From contig NW_024609857.1 in NCBI RefSeq assembly GCF_016920785.2, forward strand, positions 5,704,373 through 5,768,372: a stretch of 64,000 bases of DNA, given 5' to 3'. The notes under the pieces are model-generated. The model did not search any database. It saw nothing but the letters and a program-made list of their open reading frames with translations, and was not told the DNA's origin. Positions within the stretch are counted from its first letter, which is position 1. Each line of letters starts with the position of its first letter. Origin of the DNA: Ixodes scapularis. Its lineage: Eukaryota > Arthropoda > Arachnida > Ixodida > Ixodidae. A program made the translations under genes and the position numbers. Shown here in pieces: positions 54,151-64,000 of the stretch.

Positions 54151-54427
54151 AGACCATATCAGGAACACCGTCACTGACTCTTCAGAAATATTGGTCGCGG
54201 GACCCACTGCGACACGAAATATTAATTATGGCCTACAAGCTTTGCCAGCAAAGCGGACCATTCCGACCACTGAGGGACCGGTACCAACCGAGGATCAAGA
54301 TGCCCCAGGCGCTCAACCGAACATCCACCCCGTTTCAAACGCGGTTATAACAACGGCTACGTCTAGACCTACCTCAACGTCAAAGGCGGCCTCCTCAAAG
54401 ATACGGCGACGACGACTGAGGGAGTAG
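54098..54427 (+). pseudogene. C-terminal end of the Gypsy pol, in a shifted frame
   Basis: Contains RHKDHIRNT, resembling the RHVDQLR-type end of Gypsy pol proteins, followed by a Pro/Thr/Ser-rich stretch and a basic end. It is in a different frame from 53689-54150. Directly after the stop, TGTGATGTCTAGCGC (from about 54432) looks like the start of a 3' LTR whose end I cannot place. Confidence 0.5.
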
Positions 54428-54439
54428 GAGTGTGATGTC

Positions 54440-55029
54440 TAGCGCTGTTCCACTCGCGCAGAAACAGAAGAGGATCGTTTCGCGTGCGGAGGGGCGCGTG
54501 ATCTTTGAACGCGCGAACTCATAGAACTGCGAGCAACGAGCTTGAGTAAACTCAAGCTCGTTGACAGCGAGCGGCTGATGGTGCAAGATAGACTCTGACA
54601 TCCTGTAAAGTACACCAACGACTATTCGGGCTGTAGTGTCTTCTCACTACGCGGATACGACAGTAACGCGACTCGTTCTAATTATTTTAAGTTCTGTCAT
54701 CTCTCTTTAGAGGAGAATGGTTAGCTGTCGCTTTGAGGTCTTTTTGGTTTAGGTGGCATGTTACCTGGCAACGAAGGCAGCGAGATAATCTGCTGGGCGC
54801 CTTCCGCCGCGACTTTGATGGTCGCTCCCGCCGCCTAAATTAGTCGCCCCCCCCCCCCCCCCCAACCCACACATACACACCGAGCCAATATCTGAAATTT
54901 GCTACCCCTTAAAACCCATGTATGGTCGCTGTTTCCTGGACACCCCTCAAGGGCCGCCGTGACTCCACTGTTGGCCTGAGCCAAGACCGAGCAGAGCCGG
55001 ACGGCAAGTCGGGGTTGCCTCGTCGCCGG
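54440..55029. other. possible LTR remnant and intergenic sequence
   Basis: GAGCTTGAGTAAACTCAAGCTC at about 54538-54561 is a hairpin. A C run lies at 54847-54863. No gene is supported. Confidence 0.4.
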
Positions 55030-55870
55030 CAGCTGAGAGCGCTGTTCGCACTGATCTCTATTTTAGTAGGCTGGACCGCGGATCGGGAGCCCGTCGGTGT
55101 CGCCACCGGCGGCCATTGCTTGACACCAGAGCCCTTGACACGAGGCAATACACGCAAGTCTATGGGAGAAACGCACAAAAGTAAGCATATTGAAGCATGC
55201 ACGCTGTGCTGGGAGGCGAGTATTTTATGGTGCGCTGCGATCCTTATGTCGGGTATTTGGAGATTGAATCGGTATTTGTCAGACGTCCGGTTGCTAAAGA
55301 AAAGGATCAAACGCACCGGAGCACCTGCGGCTGAGCTGGCAAGTTTGCTCTCGTAGTGGAGTAAACAAAGGAACTTGACTTAAATAAGACCGTCCTTAGG
55401 AAAGCCCAGAAGTTGATAAATGACAAAGAAGTTCCATTTCGACAGCGGCTTTTCGGGAATGAGCGAATTCCGCGTAGCAAAGCCTTCGATCTTGTCGTCT
55501 GCTAAATCCAACTGAACGAAACCGCCACCGACTCCGCGGCAACTCTAGGTAACTCGCCTCATTGAGTTGCACTACGGCGGAGTCAATCTCGACCACAAAA
55601 TATTTATTTATAAGAATTGCGAGGGCTGTCTGTTTTAATGTTTGTACGCAGGCTATTTGACGGGCTTGTCGAAAAGCATCCAAAACGTTTCAGTGCCGAC
55701 ACCAGCTTAGAAATGGGGGAAAACGGCACTTTTTCTCGTTCTTCCCATAGAGTCCCATGGATTGGCTGGTGTCAATCAATGGCCGCCGGTGGCGACACTG
55801 GGCCCCAGCTGCCGAGGCCGCGGTCCGCGATCCAGCCTACTGCAATAGAGATCAGTGGCTGTTCGCATAC
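55030..55870. repeat. inverted repeat pair, arms of about 130 bp
   Basis: The arm at about 55040-55165 (CTGATCTCTATT, TAGGCTGGACCGCGGATC, CGCCACCGGCGGCCATTG) is inverted at about 55725-55865. The spacer is about 560 bp. The long plus-strand frames at 54922-55356 and 55617-56165 cross these arms and share no known domain, so I do not call them genes. Confidence 0.6.
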
Positions 55871-56165
55871 ACAAGAGGAACGGACGTGGTCACTGAGCAT
55901 GCGCGGTAGCTTCGCTATTCCAAAAGTGGACAACTTCGAGTGCACGTCTGCCACTAGTGCACGCATCGCAGCGAAAAGCACGCTAGGGGGCGCATATCGG
56001 CGTTCACCACTTGGGCAACTTGGGCAGGTGCCCCTCGCGTGCTCACGTCTTCATTGGATGGTCCACAAATTCCCGGAGAAAATTACTCCACTTTATAAGA
56101 ACGCGGCCTCTTTCTGGTGTTTCAGAATGGAACACCGGGAGACGTATGCTTTGTACAAGCAGTAG

Positions 56166-57111
56166 CTAAAAAAATTAAAACTATATAATTAGTGTTCCGC
56201 GTCCGAAAATCTGTAAAACATTCGGCGGTAAAAGCTTTCTCAATTCTGATTCACCAGTAAAACTATCACGATCAAAATGTGGAAAAAAAGTAGAAGCACG
56301 CTTGTCGGGGTGGGTCTTTCGATTTTTTTAAATATATGTATTTTTCCCATTCGTGTAAAGGACAAGACCGGTTTTCAACATTAAAAAAAAAAAAACTTTC
56401 GTTTCACAAAAGATATTAACAGGGTGAAAATTTGTTTTTTACTTCGTGATTTTTCTACCCACTTCTGTGCGCTGGTATGAATACGGAAGGTTTACAAAAC
56501 TTACAGTAATTTTTTGTGTGCTTGTATACCATGCCGACTACTTTTTAGTTAAAATAAAAATATTTTTTTATTTTGTTTCTATTCAGGTAAAAAATGCCAC
56601 ACATCGTCTCTTTGACAATTCGCTGGCATGCTCAGAGCTTTGTATTTCATGAGGTAATATATTTGTCGCTTACCAAACACTATGCGGGTGTAGTCCTAGG
56701 GCTATCGACGGGTTTAGTTTAGTTAATTTTCACAGAATATTTTTTATGAAGTCTGAAATATCGTCAAAAATGATATTTACCGATATTTTGAACACGCTTT
56801 ATCCAGAAATTTTTTTTTTATTTCGTTCAACTCTTTTATTATTGCCACCGATCCTATTAATTTTCAATTACCTCAATGCAATTTTCCGTCTTTTTTTTTT
56901 TTTGTATCTCTTTTAGAAATGACCGCAATCGCACCCACGCTCTCGAAACGGCCAAACTCAGTATCTGCAGGTCGACTTCGCTGTAAAGATTATAATGCTT
57001 ATTTTTTCTGTAAAAATGCAGCGGGTGCATTTATTTTGATCGAGAACACTCGTGCATGGCTACATACTATATTTTCTTTAAAACTTGGGTTTGGGCCTAG
57101 TTGGTTCATTA
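56166..57111. other. AT-rich intergenic sequence, nothing recognised
   Basis: Strongly AT-rich with A and T runs. No frame or repeat that I can support. Confidence 0.55.
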
Positions 57112-58229
57112 CTGAATAAAAGGTTAAAAAGCGCGAACAAACGAGGACAGTAAAGAAACACGGACGACAGGCGCTTCACTCTCAACTGGTTTTTATTAAC
57201 ACAATTGTCACCTATATATACACATTGCCCAAACCACATCGGATTCAATCGCCACAATCAGAGCCAACCTTCCAGAAACACCATCTCACTCTGGAGCAAA
57301 TACACAGACGGAGCGCTAGAATGCCTCTATAACCTCTCTTTGCGTTTTTTTCCTTTGCCTTTCTTAAAAACTTGGTGCCAGACAGGTCAGGTTTATGTGT
57401 GTGCAACAACGCGGGGGGCCATCTCGCCGACCATTGTAGGCGATGTGGGTGTAACTTGACCTGACCTGACTGGCATAAAGTTTTTAAAAAAGGCAAAGGA
57501 AAAAACGCAAAGAGAGATTAAAGAGGAATTCTACATAAAAAAAAGAAAGAAAACAATTGTGTCAGCGCTCCGTCTGTGTTTCAAAGTGCTTCAAAGTGAG
57601 ATGGTGTTTCTAGAAGGTTGCCTCTGATTGTGGCGATTGAATCCGATGTGGTTTGGGCAATGTGTATATATAGGTGACAATGGTGTTAATAAAAACCAGT
57701 TGAGAGTAAAGTGCCTGTCGTCCGTGTGATTTATTTTATTTTATTTATTTAGAGGATACTACAGGCCATTGAAGGCCCAAGTAGGTGTGGGATACAACAT
57801 ATGCATTCACACATACAACAAAAACAAATAACACGACACTAAAAGGATTACAACTAACTAGCAAATATACAGGATATATTATTTAAAAAAGGGGAGGGGG
57901 GGGGGGGAAGCAAGCATTAAGCAGTATGTAATTCCATCATGCACTAATACAAAATAACCTATCCAGAAGTAGTATGAAGGTTTATACAATCCTAATGTCC
58001 ATGCGAAAAAGATGGAGGTGCAGCAATTTACAAAGCAAAACATGCTAGTTATCAAGACGCTCGAGACCTTCTACAAAGTTGGCGTCGATAAATACTTCGA
58101 GAGGTAAACCGTTCCAGTCGCTAATAGCGCGAGGGAAAAAGCAAAACTTAAACATATTAGTACGCGCAAAAATGGTTTCTTTATTGTCCTTGTTTGTTCG
58201 CGCTTTTTAAGCTTTTATTCAGTATATTT
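57112..58229. repeat. foldback element, right arm split by a retroelement fragment
   Basis: The left arm (57112-57400) reads CTGAATAAAAGGTTAAAAAG, CGGACGACAGGCGCTTCACT, CTCAACTGG..., then CAATCGCCACAATCAGAG and CTCTCTTTGCG. The right arm is its complement but in two pieces, 57455-57730 and about 58172-58229, separated by the fragment at 57731-58171. The centre (57400-57455) is the loop. Confidence 0.75.
57731..58171 (-). pseudogene. 3' end of a Jockey-like non-LTR element inserted in the foldback arm
   Basis: Minus-strand reading gives FKFCFFPRAISDWNGLPLEV and FIDANFVEGLERLDN, the usual ORF2 end (FFPRxIxxWNxLP). The 3' tail contains AGTATCCTCTAAATAAATAA-type sequence. About 440 bp are present. 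It breaks the foldback arm between TCCGTG and TTTCTTTATT. Confidence 0.7.
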
Positions 58230-58579
58230 TCTTAATTTTGTAATGATGGCAACTGATATTCCTTAGCCCGTCCGTTAGCGTTGCAACGGATGTTCCATTA
58301 TCCGGTGTGTAATGGCAGGGCACAAAGGGCGGAGAAAACAAAACCAGCTTTTTATGTAGCCAGACCGGAGTCATATATCTGTTTGTGTTAAACACAGCTT
58401 GTAAAGCAGGAAAAAAAATAAAAAATAAAATGGCGGCGCGGTCGTAATGGCGCGTGCGTTGGCTCGAGCGGCGGGAATTTAAGACGCCGTGTCGAACGGA
58501 CGTGTTATATTCTCCGAAGTTTTTCAGCGTGGAGAAGAGACTGCCACGCAAGCAGGTAGGCACGACCCAGGACGAGGAG

Positions 58580-60154
58580 ATGGATGTCGCTGGGCCGGCG
58601 AGAAGCCGAATCCAGAGGAAGGGCAATGCCGAAGCAAGTAAGTTGAGCGCAAATACGCATGGTCAAGAAGGCGCGGAAATTGAGGACGCCGTAGCGGAAT
58701 TGAGGACTGCTCTGGGTAACACCCCAAGGGCCGTTTTAATCGCACTACTCAAGAAATTGCTGGAGGAGGACGGCAAAAAACAAGAGAAGAAACCCAAGAA
58801 AAAGAAGGGCAAGAACAAAAGCTCGGGCCCGACCGGGGACACTCCGGCGAACGGCGGGAATCGCCAAACCCCCGTGGACGTTGTTCCCGGGAAGATGGAA
58901 GCTTCCAAAACGCTGGACAAGGAGAGGAACGTCGATCGAGCCACCGGCAGTGGATTAGATTGCAGTTCTACACCTACTTCGGAAGAGATGGAGGCGAAAA
59001 CAAGAACCGGCCAAGCAGCTCCGACCACCGGCGGGGACCGGCAGTTGGACGAAGCGCCGAGCAGCAACGACTTGTTTGCATGGCATCAAGTAACGTACAA
59101 GAAAGCGTCGGAGAGGCCGCGGGTAGACACTGAGGCGAAGCACCAGCAAAAAGCCAAGCAGCAACCCAAAAGGTATGTGGAATTGAAGGTTCGACCGGCC
59201 AAGAAGATGTCTCTCAAACCCCACATTCAATCTGTCAAAGCTCAGTGTGTGGCCTTATTGCCGCATGAAAATCAAGCCGTGATCACTTTTCACCACATCG
59301 AAAAAGCTAACGTCATTTCGGTCCGGACAGACTCGGAAGACTTAGCTAGACAGATCCTGGGGATCAAGGTGATCAAAATTAATGACCACGAAGGAATTGA
59401 CGTACAAGTCTTTCGCACGTACGGGAGCAACTACACAAAAGGAATAATCTACGACATCTATCCCAAAAATCAAGACGAGAATGACCACGTTCTGAACACT
59501 GAACTAGTTTGTGAGAAGATCAACATTGTGGCAGCGCATCGGTTGGGAAAAACCAACACTGCGGTCATTACTTTTGATGGCAACACGCTTCCCAGGTCGA
59601 TATTCTACGGAAATTTCTACAAGAAGGTCTATCCACACAGACCCAAAGCTGTGGTATGCAACAATTGCCAGAAGACAGGCCATAAAGCCGACATCTGCTA
59701 CAACCCAGAGGTATGTGGAAGGTGTGGAAGAAGGCACGAAGAAGACATCGCGGACCAGCAAGCGGGCCACAAGGAGTGTGAAGAAGTGAGCCTATTTTGC
59801 CAGGAGTGCAGGAAGACAGGTCACATGACCAGCAGCAAGGCATGCCCGACCAAGGTTGCGGCAAACAAGAAGATGCGTGAGGATCAAGCAAGATACAGAC
59901 TTCAAAACAAAGCCAGCCAGAACACACAAGCACGGGACGAGGAACGGGCCACCAAGGTCCCAGTACCGCCTAGCGAAAGGGTTTGGGCAGACAAGGTTGC
60001 ACAAGGCCAAGCGCCCAAGCCGTCCGAGACCAGCGGGGCACACGGCGGCGAGTGCAAATGTGGTCGCATAGAGGCGAAACTAGACAAGATGATCATGCAG
60101 TGGGAGAACTTCATGACAACCCACAAGTCCTTTTTCCCTGCAGAATCATGCTAA
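58580..60154 (+). CDS. non-LTR ORF1, gag-like protein with CCHC zinc knuckles
   Basis: I choose ATG 58580 (EEMDVAGPARS). The frame is open to 58454 but without another ATG. The product has 524 residues, intact. The N-terminal half is highly charged and Lys-rich (KKQEKKPKKKKGKNK), as expected of an RNA-binding ORF1. A central fold around residues 200-330 (SVKAQCVALLPHENQAVITF...) precedes zinc knuckles near residues 360-425: CNNCQKTGHKADIC, a Cys-rich CGRCGRRHEED, and CQECRKTGHMTSSKAC. It packages the element RNA in the cytoplasm. Role inferred from the family. Confidence 0.88.
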   Translation: MDVAGPARSRIQRKGNAEASKLSANTHGQEGAEIEDAVAELRTALGNTPRAVLIALLKKLLEEDGKKQEKKPKKKKGKNKSSGPTGDTPANGGNRQTPVDVVPGKMEASKTLDKERNVDRATGSGLDCSSTPTSEEMEAKTRTGQAAPTTGGDRQLDEAPSSNDLFAWHQVTYKKASERPRVDTEAKHQQKAKQQPKRYVELKVRPAKKMSLKPHIQSVKAQCVALLPHENQAVITFHHIEKANVISVRTDSEDLARQILGIKVIKINDHEGIDVQVFRTYGSNYTKGIIYDIYPKNQDENDHVLNTELVCEKINIVAAHRLGKTNTAVITFDGNTLPRSIFYGNFYKKVYPHRPKAVVCNNCQKTGHKADICYNPEVCGRCGRRHEEDIADQQAGHKECEEVSLFCQECRKTGHMTSSKACPTKVAANKKMREDQARYRLQNKASQNTQARDEERATKVPVPPSERVWADKVAQGQAPKPSETSGAHGGECKCGRIEAKLDKMIMQWENFMTTHKSFFPAESC

Positions 60155-60965
60155 GAGTTCTGCAGTGGAATTGCCAGGGGCTGCGCAAGAGGGCGGCGGA
60201 GCTCAGGGCTCGACTTCTCGACGTACCATCAGAACGCCCAGATATCCTACTTCTGCAGGAAACTAACACGACAGAGATTGCATTACCAGGGTTCGAGGCG
60301 TATTCGTGCCCATCAATCACTAACAAAAGGTTTGGGAAGTATCCCACAGGCAGAGCAATGATCTATGTGAGCACAGACTTGCCACGCTGCCAAATCGACA
60401 CCACGCAATTTTGCACCGACGACCAAGAAGTTGTCGCTATCAAGATTTCCTGGCAACAGAAGTATATAACGATGGCTTCTGTCTACTATAGACCGCTGCC
60501 CTCAAAGAAGCAACGCCAACTAGAGAACGGTTGGATCGCTCACCTGCACGATATGTACCCTAGAAACCATAAAGTGTACGGAGGAGATTTCAACCTACAT
60601 CATCCAATGTGGGGGTACCACAATAAAAGCAGTGGAGTAGAAGATCTGATTGAGGAGATGACGACATATCAGCTACACCTGGCCAGCCTGAAAGGAGCGA
60701 AGACGAGAATTGGCACAACAGGACAGAAGGACACAACACCGGACCTCACGTGGGTGGACAACCCATACCCACAACACCAGAAATGGAAATGCCTCGAAGA
60801 CAGCTGGGGAAGCGACCATCTCCCAATCGTTTTCGAATTTTCGGTCAAGAGGAAGCCTGAAGAACAGAAAAAGAAAAGACAGACAAGAACGATACATTGG
60901 GACAAGTACCGAGAAAAGCTGGAAGAGTCTGACCTGGAGGATGCCCCCTTCGAGGCCCGGCTAAG
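60148..60965 (+). CDS. non-LTR ORF2, part 1: APE-type endonuclease
   Basis: ATG 60148 overlaps the ORF1 stop by 7 bases (ATGCTAA), suggesting reinitiation after ORF1 termination. The endonuclease begins LRVLQWNCQGLRKRAAELRA and has the motifs DILLLQET (Glu), VYGGDFNLHH (Asp-x-Asn), TPDLTWVD and SWGSDHLPIVF (Asp-His), all expected catalytic residues. It nicks the target DNA for target-primed reverse transcription. The reading frame is lost near 60955-60965. Confidence 0.88.
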
Positions 60966-62285
60966 AAGGCGATCGAGGCGGCGACCATCTGTAGCAATGT
61001 GGACAAGGACGCCCCCACCCCAGACTTGCACCTCCTAAAGCTCTGGGCAACACGACTGCAGGCCGTACAAAAGTACAGGAAAGGGACAAGAACACCGGAA
61101 AATAGAAGGAACATCACCCGAGCGACGGTAGAAGCAAAGGTGTACGCAGAAAAGTTGGGAATGAGGAGGTGGCTCGACCACTGTACTTCACTCTCAGAAA
61201 AGACATCAATAGAACGTTTGTGGGCGACGAGCCGAGCGATGCTGGGCAAAAAGAAGACGACCAGAGTGACACAGTCCTTAGCACTAAAGATGGACAAGCC
61301 CGAGAAGGACCTGGCGGAAATGGCGGGAGAGCTCTTTTTTCCGCAGCCACCACCGGACGCCACAGATGGGTTTAAACCATACATGATTGAGATGCTCGCC
61401 CCAGACCCAGGAATGGACAGCCCGTTCACGCCAGGGGAACTGGAAACGGCGCTTCATGTCGGAAAGGCCCATACAGCACCGGGGCCAGACAAAGTTACAA
61501 TGACCATGTTAAGGAATCTGCCAGATCAATCAAAAGAAGAATATCTGAAAGAAATCAACAACGTCTGGGCGACAGGAAAGCTGCCGGAGGAATGGAAACA
61601 TTCCAGCGTGGTACCCATTCCGAAACGAGGAAAAGACAAGGGATCCATCACCAATTATCGCCCCATATCCTTGACATCCTGTACATGCAAGGTAATGGAA
61701 AGGATGGTTCTGAAGCGGATCGAGTGGTTCCTTGAAACAACAGGAGGTTTTCACGCTACGCAGACGGGCTTTAGGCCGGGGCTCGGAACGCAGGAAAGCC
61801 TCATGCTCATTTCGAAGGATATTATCAAGAAAAAGAAAAGGATGATTAGAACGATCGTCGCTATTGACGTAAAAAAAGCCTTTGACTCGGTACCGCATGC
61901 CGCAATCATAGGAGAAGCTCAATCCTTGGGATTCTCCGGGAGACCCCTAATATTCATCCGAAGCTTTCTCGAGGGCCGCACATACTCGGTTCGCTGCGGA
62001 CGAGAGCAAGGTGGGAGGAGGACAAACAGAATTGGTGTCCCACAGGGCTCTGTGATTTCACCGATGCTTTTTAACATAGTGATGGCAGCCTTACCGCACC
62101 AACTTGAACAGATCGAAGGACTGGGTCTAACGGTTTACGCCGATGACGTGACCATTTGGACGCAGACCGGAGACCTGTACCAACAACAAGAAACGCTACA
62201 AGCAGGCTTGGACGTCATCGAGAATCACTTGCGGAAGGTGGGACTCAGTGCGGCACCGGAGAAGACCAAGTATGTGGTCCTGCCC
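60966..62285 (+). pseudogene. non-LTR ORF2, part 2: reverse transcriptase
   Basis: Shifted frame after the first break. It encodes a linker (KAIEAATICSNVDKDAPTPD), then RT motifs: HTAPGPDKVTMTML, NYRPISLTSCTCKVMERMV, TQTGFRPGLGTQESL, VAIDVKKAFDSVPH, GVPQGSVISPMLF and the catalytic YADDVTIW. It ends at APEKTKYVVLPL, where the frame breaks again near 62275-62300. Confidence 0.88.
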
Positions 62286-63230
62286 CTTTTAAGGAGAGGA
62301 CAGAAAAGATTGGAGAGAAGATGACCCTGGTGCTGGCTGGGAAAAGGATTCTCCCGTCTCGAGAGGTCAAAGTGCTTGGTCTGGTCTTCGAGGAGACTGG
62401 TACAGGGGACATCTGCCTTCAACAAACAAGCAGACATTGCCACTCAGCGCTGGGAGTCATCCGCAGACTATGCAGCGTTAGAGGGGGAGCGACTCTAGAG
62501 GTGGCCAAGAACATGGTCAAGGCACTCGTGACATCGCGGGTTTGCTATGGCGCGAGACACTACAATCTAACCAAAGTTCAGTGGGAAAGACTCGAGACAA
62601 TCAATAGGCATGCGATGAGAGTGATTACGGGCCTACCCTTTTTTACTAAAAAGATCGAATTAGAGAAATGGGCGCAGCTCAACACTTTACAGGACACGGT
62701 CCAGGCCAGGGTCGTGGCGCACGAAGAAAGACTTCAACACACAAAGCAAGGAAGACAGATCCTGGGGCTGCTAGGCAACAACCTAGAAGACCTACCAAAC
62801 CTGCCAGAATGGCTTCCGCCGTGGGAAGACATGGCAGACATCACCGAAAGGAGGCCTCTTAGAGACAAGAAAGAGGACGAAAAAAGGAACGAGCGGATCG
62901 CCAAGGCACACCGGAAGATGGTGGAGCACTGGACCGACCCGAGCGAGATCCTGGCAGTATACACAGACCACGCAAGAGACTACACGCCGACGCCCGCTGG
63001 GGCAGCGGCGTTTCTCGCCCCCGCTGTGGAGGTCACGGAATGCTGCCAACTACCAACAAGAACCACTATTGAGGGAGGAGAGCTCGAAGCCATCCTCCTG
63101 GCTTTGAACCTCTTCGCGCATCAACGGCAAGACCTACGCCCGAGGGAGCTCAGGCTCTTCACAGACTCCAAGGAGGCGGTACGAGAGTGTAAGAAAGCCT
63201 CCAGCGCAAGCAGGAAGGTCAAGGAAAATT
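62286..63230 (+). pseudogene. non-LTR ORF2, part 3: RT thumb and start of RNase H
   Basis: Second shifted frame: KVLGLVFEETGTGD, a thumb with VTSRVCYGARHYNLTKVQ, ERLETINRHAMRVITGLP, then RNase H with YTDHARDYTPTPAGAAAFLA, EGGELEAILLAL and FTDSKEAVREC. The frame breaks a third time near 63225-63240. Confidence 0.85.
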
Positions 63231-63857
63231 ACGAAGATGGCAGCCGAACTACGTCAACTTGGCACCACCATCAAGATAGGTTGGATCCCGGGCCATGCAG
63301 GGATCCCCGGCAACGAAAAGGTGCATCGACTCGCTCGCGCGGCGCTCGTTTCTTTCCGCGAGCGAGGGGGAGCACCCACATCCTCACAACCACACGACCA
63401 CGGATACGCCGCACCCGGTAATGGGAAGACGTTATGTGATGACGAAGAGTATGATCCTGACGAGGAGAGGATCCTAATCAAGGAGAAGTACAGGACAAGA
63501 TTGTGGGAACGCCTGCCCCAGACGCCCGACCTTCTACCGAGAGGGATCGGAAGAAGGGACAAGGCCCTCCTCACCCGCATCATGGCAGGCGCCACCCGCT
63601 CTCCGGCACGCATGGCCGCATGGAGCAAAGGAAGACGCTCCAGCACGGGCAACAAATGCACGAACAACATAAAAGGAGGCATGACTCATCTCTTATGGGA
63701 ATGCCCCTACTATCAACAAATTCGGACCAAGTTCAAACCCATATATGCCCAGAACCTGGATGACTGGGTTCACCCAAAGAAGCCATCAGACAAAGAAAAC
63801 GGCCAGCTTGGTCTCCTAAACTTCGTGCTAGAGGCGAAGCTGGACGTATATGTGTAG
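63231..63857 (+). pseudogene. non-LTR ORF2, part 4: end of RNase H and C-terminal Cys/His region
   Basis: Third frame: MAAELRQLGTTIKIGWIPGH and then AGIPGNEKVHRLARAA, the last RNase H motif with the conserved His. TRIMAGATRSPARMAAW and a C-terminal CTNNIKGGMTHLLWECPYY cluster follow. Stop at 63855-63857. Confidence 0.85.
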
Positions 63858-64000
63858 ATTCTTTTCTCCTTCATACTCTTTCCTAGCGCCACATGCCCAG
63901 ACGAAGATGTCACTCGGCATATTCCCCTCACCCTCACCCTATATTTGTGGCAATAAAAACGCCTTTTGAATCTGAATCTTGTAAGGCACGTGCAGCAAGC
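63858..64000. other. 3' end of the non-LTR element and right edge of the window
   Basis: AATAAA at about 63953-63958 is followed by TTTTGAATCTGAATC and the suspected target duplication CTTGTAAGGCA. The last 12 bases are flanking sequence. Confidence 0.6.

Larger units (their letters stand above)
58410..63977 (+). mobile_element. nearly complete I-like non-LTR retrotransposon
   Basis: Two-ORF element with a 5' untranslated region of about 170 bp, ORF1 (58580-60154), ORF2 (60148-63857) and a 3' end with AATAAA followed by a TGAATC repeat (63966-63977). CTTGTAAAGCA (58398-58408) and CTTGTAAGGCA (63978-63988) flank it and are a likely 11-bp target duplication with one mismatch. ORF2 has three frame breaks, so this copy is probably dead. 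It is related to the truncated copy at 14986-17191. Confidence 0.82.

Noticed and set aside
54922..56165. Two host genes of 144 and 182 codons
   Set aside because: They cross the arms of an inverted repeat, share no domain with known proteins and have no splice or expression evidence.

Overview
The window looks like nuclear DNA of an arthropod, most likely a hard tick. There are no operons, the genes are split by large introns, and almost every intron is filled with transposable elements (Harbinger, hAT, I-like non-LTR, Gypsy, many MITEs, a tRNA-derived SINE) and long homopolymers. The tick assignment is inferred from the repeat style, not from a database match.

The only host gene I can support covers about 45176 down to 558 on the minus strand. 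It has twelve coding exons whose splice phases all agree. They give one continuous frame of 981 codons plus a stop. The product has a signal peptide, a Sema domain, one PSI domain, four IPT/TIG domains, one membrane helix and a tail of about 29 residues. This is the layout of a MET/RON-type (plexin-superfamily) receptor, but a stop codon follows the short tail and neither a tyrosine kinase nor a plexin RasGAP domain is present. I regard this kinase-less MET-like receptor as the most interesting item.

Within its introns, from low to high coordinates: a 1.0-kb hAT-type element with 8-bp target duplication (4057-5072); a four-copy MITE concatemer (8840-14697) into which a complete 4.86-kb Harbinger transposon inserted, carrying a spliced transposase and a spliced MADF-BESS gene (9339-14199); a 5'-truncated I-like non-LTR insertion with a long open frame (14986-17191); a 1-kb element that inserted into another copy of itself in inverted orientation (20576-22587); a 1.4-kb element with TIRs of about 110 bp (23590-25014); GACGTC-rich minisatellites and a 750-bp tandem duplication (27.8-30.4 kb); a 1-kb Harbinger-like MITE (30718-31710); a CACGTG minisatellite (33.5-33.75 kb); a long ATT microsatellite, a non-LTR fragment and a SINE (34.5-36.9 kb); and a foldback element and a Gypsy pol fragment (39-43 kb).

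From 45.2 kb to the right end I see no host gene. This part holds MITEs, 3' ends of non-LTR elements (46.6-47.2, 49.4-50.3 and 57.7-58.2 kb), a decayed THAP-domain remnant (48.7 kb), a rearranged Gypsy integrase region broken by a MITE (52.5-54.4 kb), a foldback element (57.1-58.2 kb) and a nearly complete two-ORF non-LTR element (about 58410-63977) with three frame breaks in ORF2. All exon boundaries and element ends were read by eye from splice signals, reading frames, inverted repeats and target duplications.
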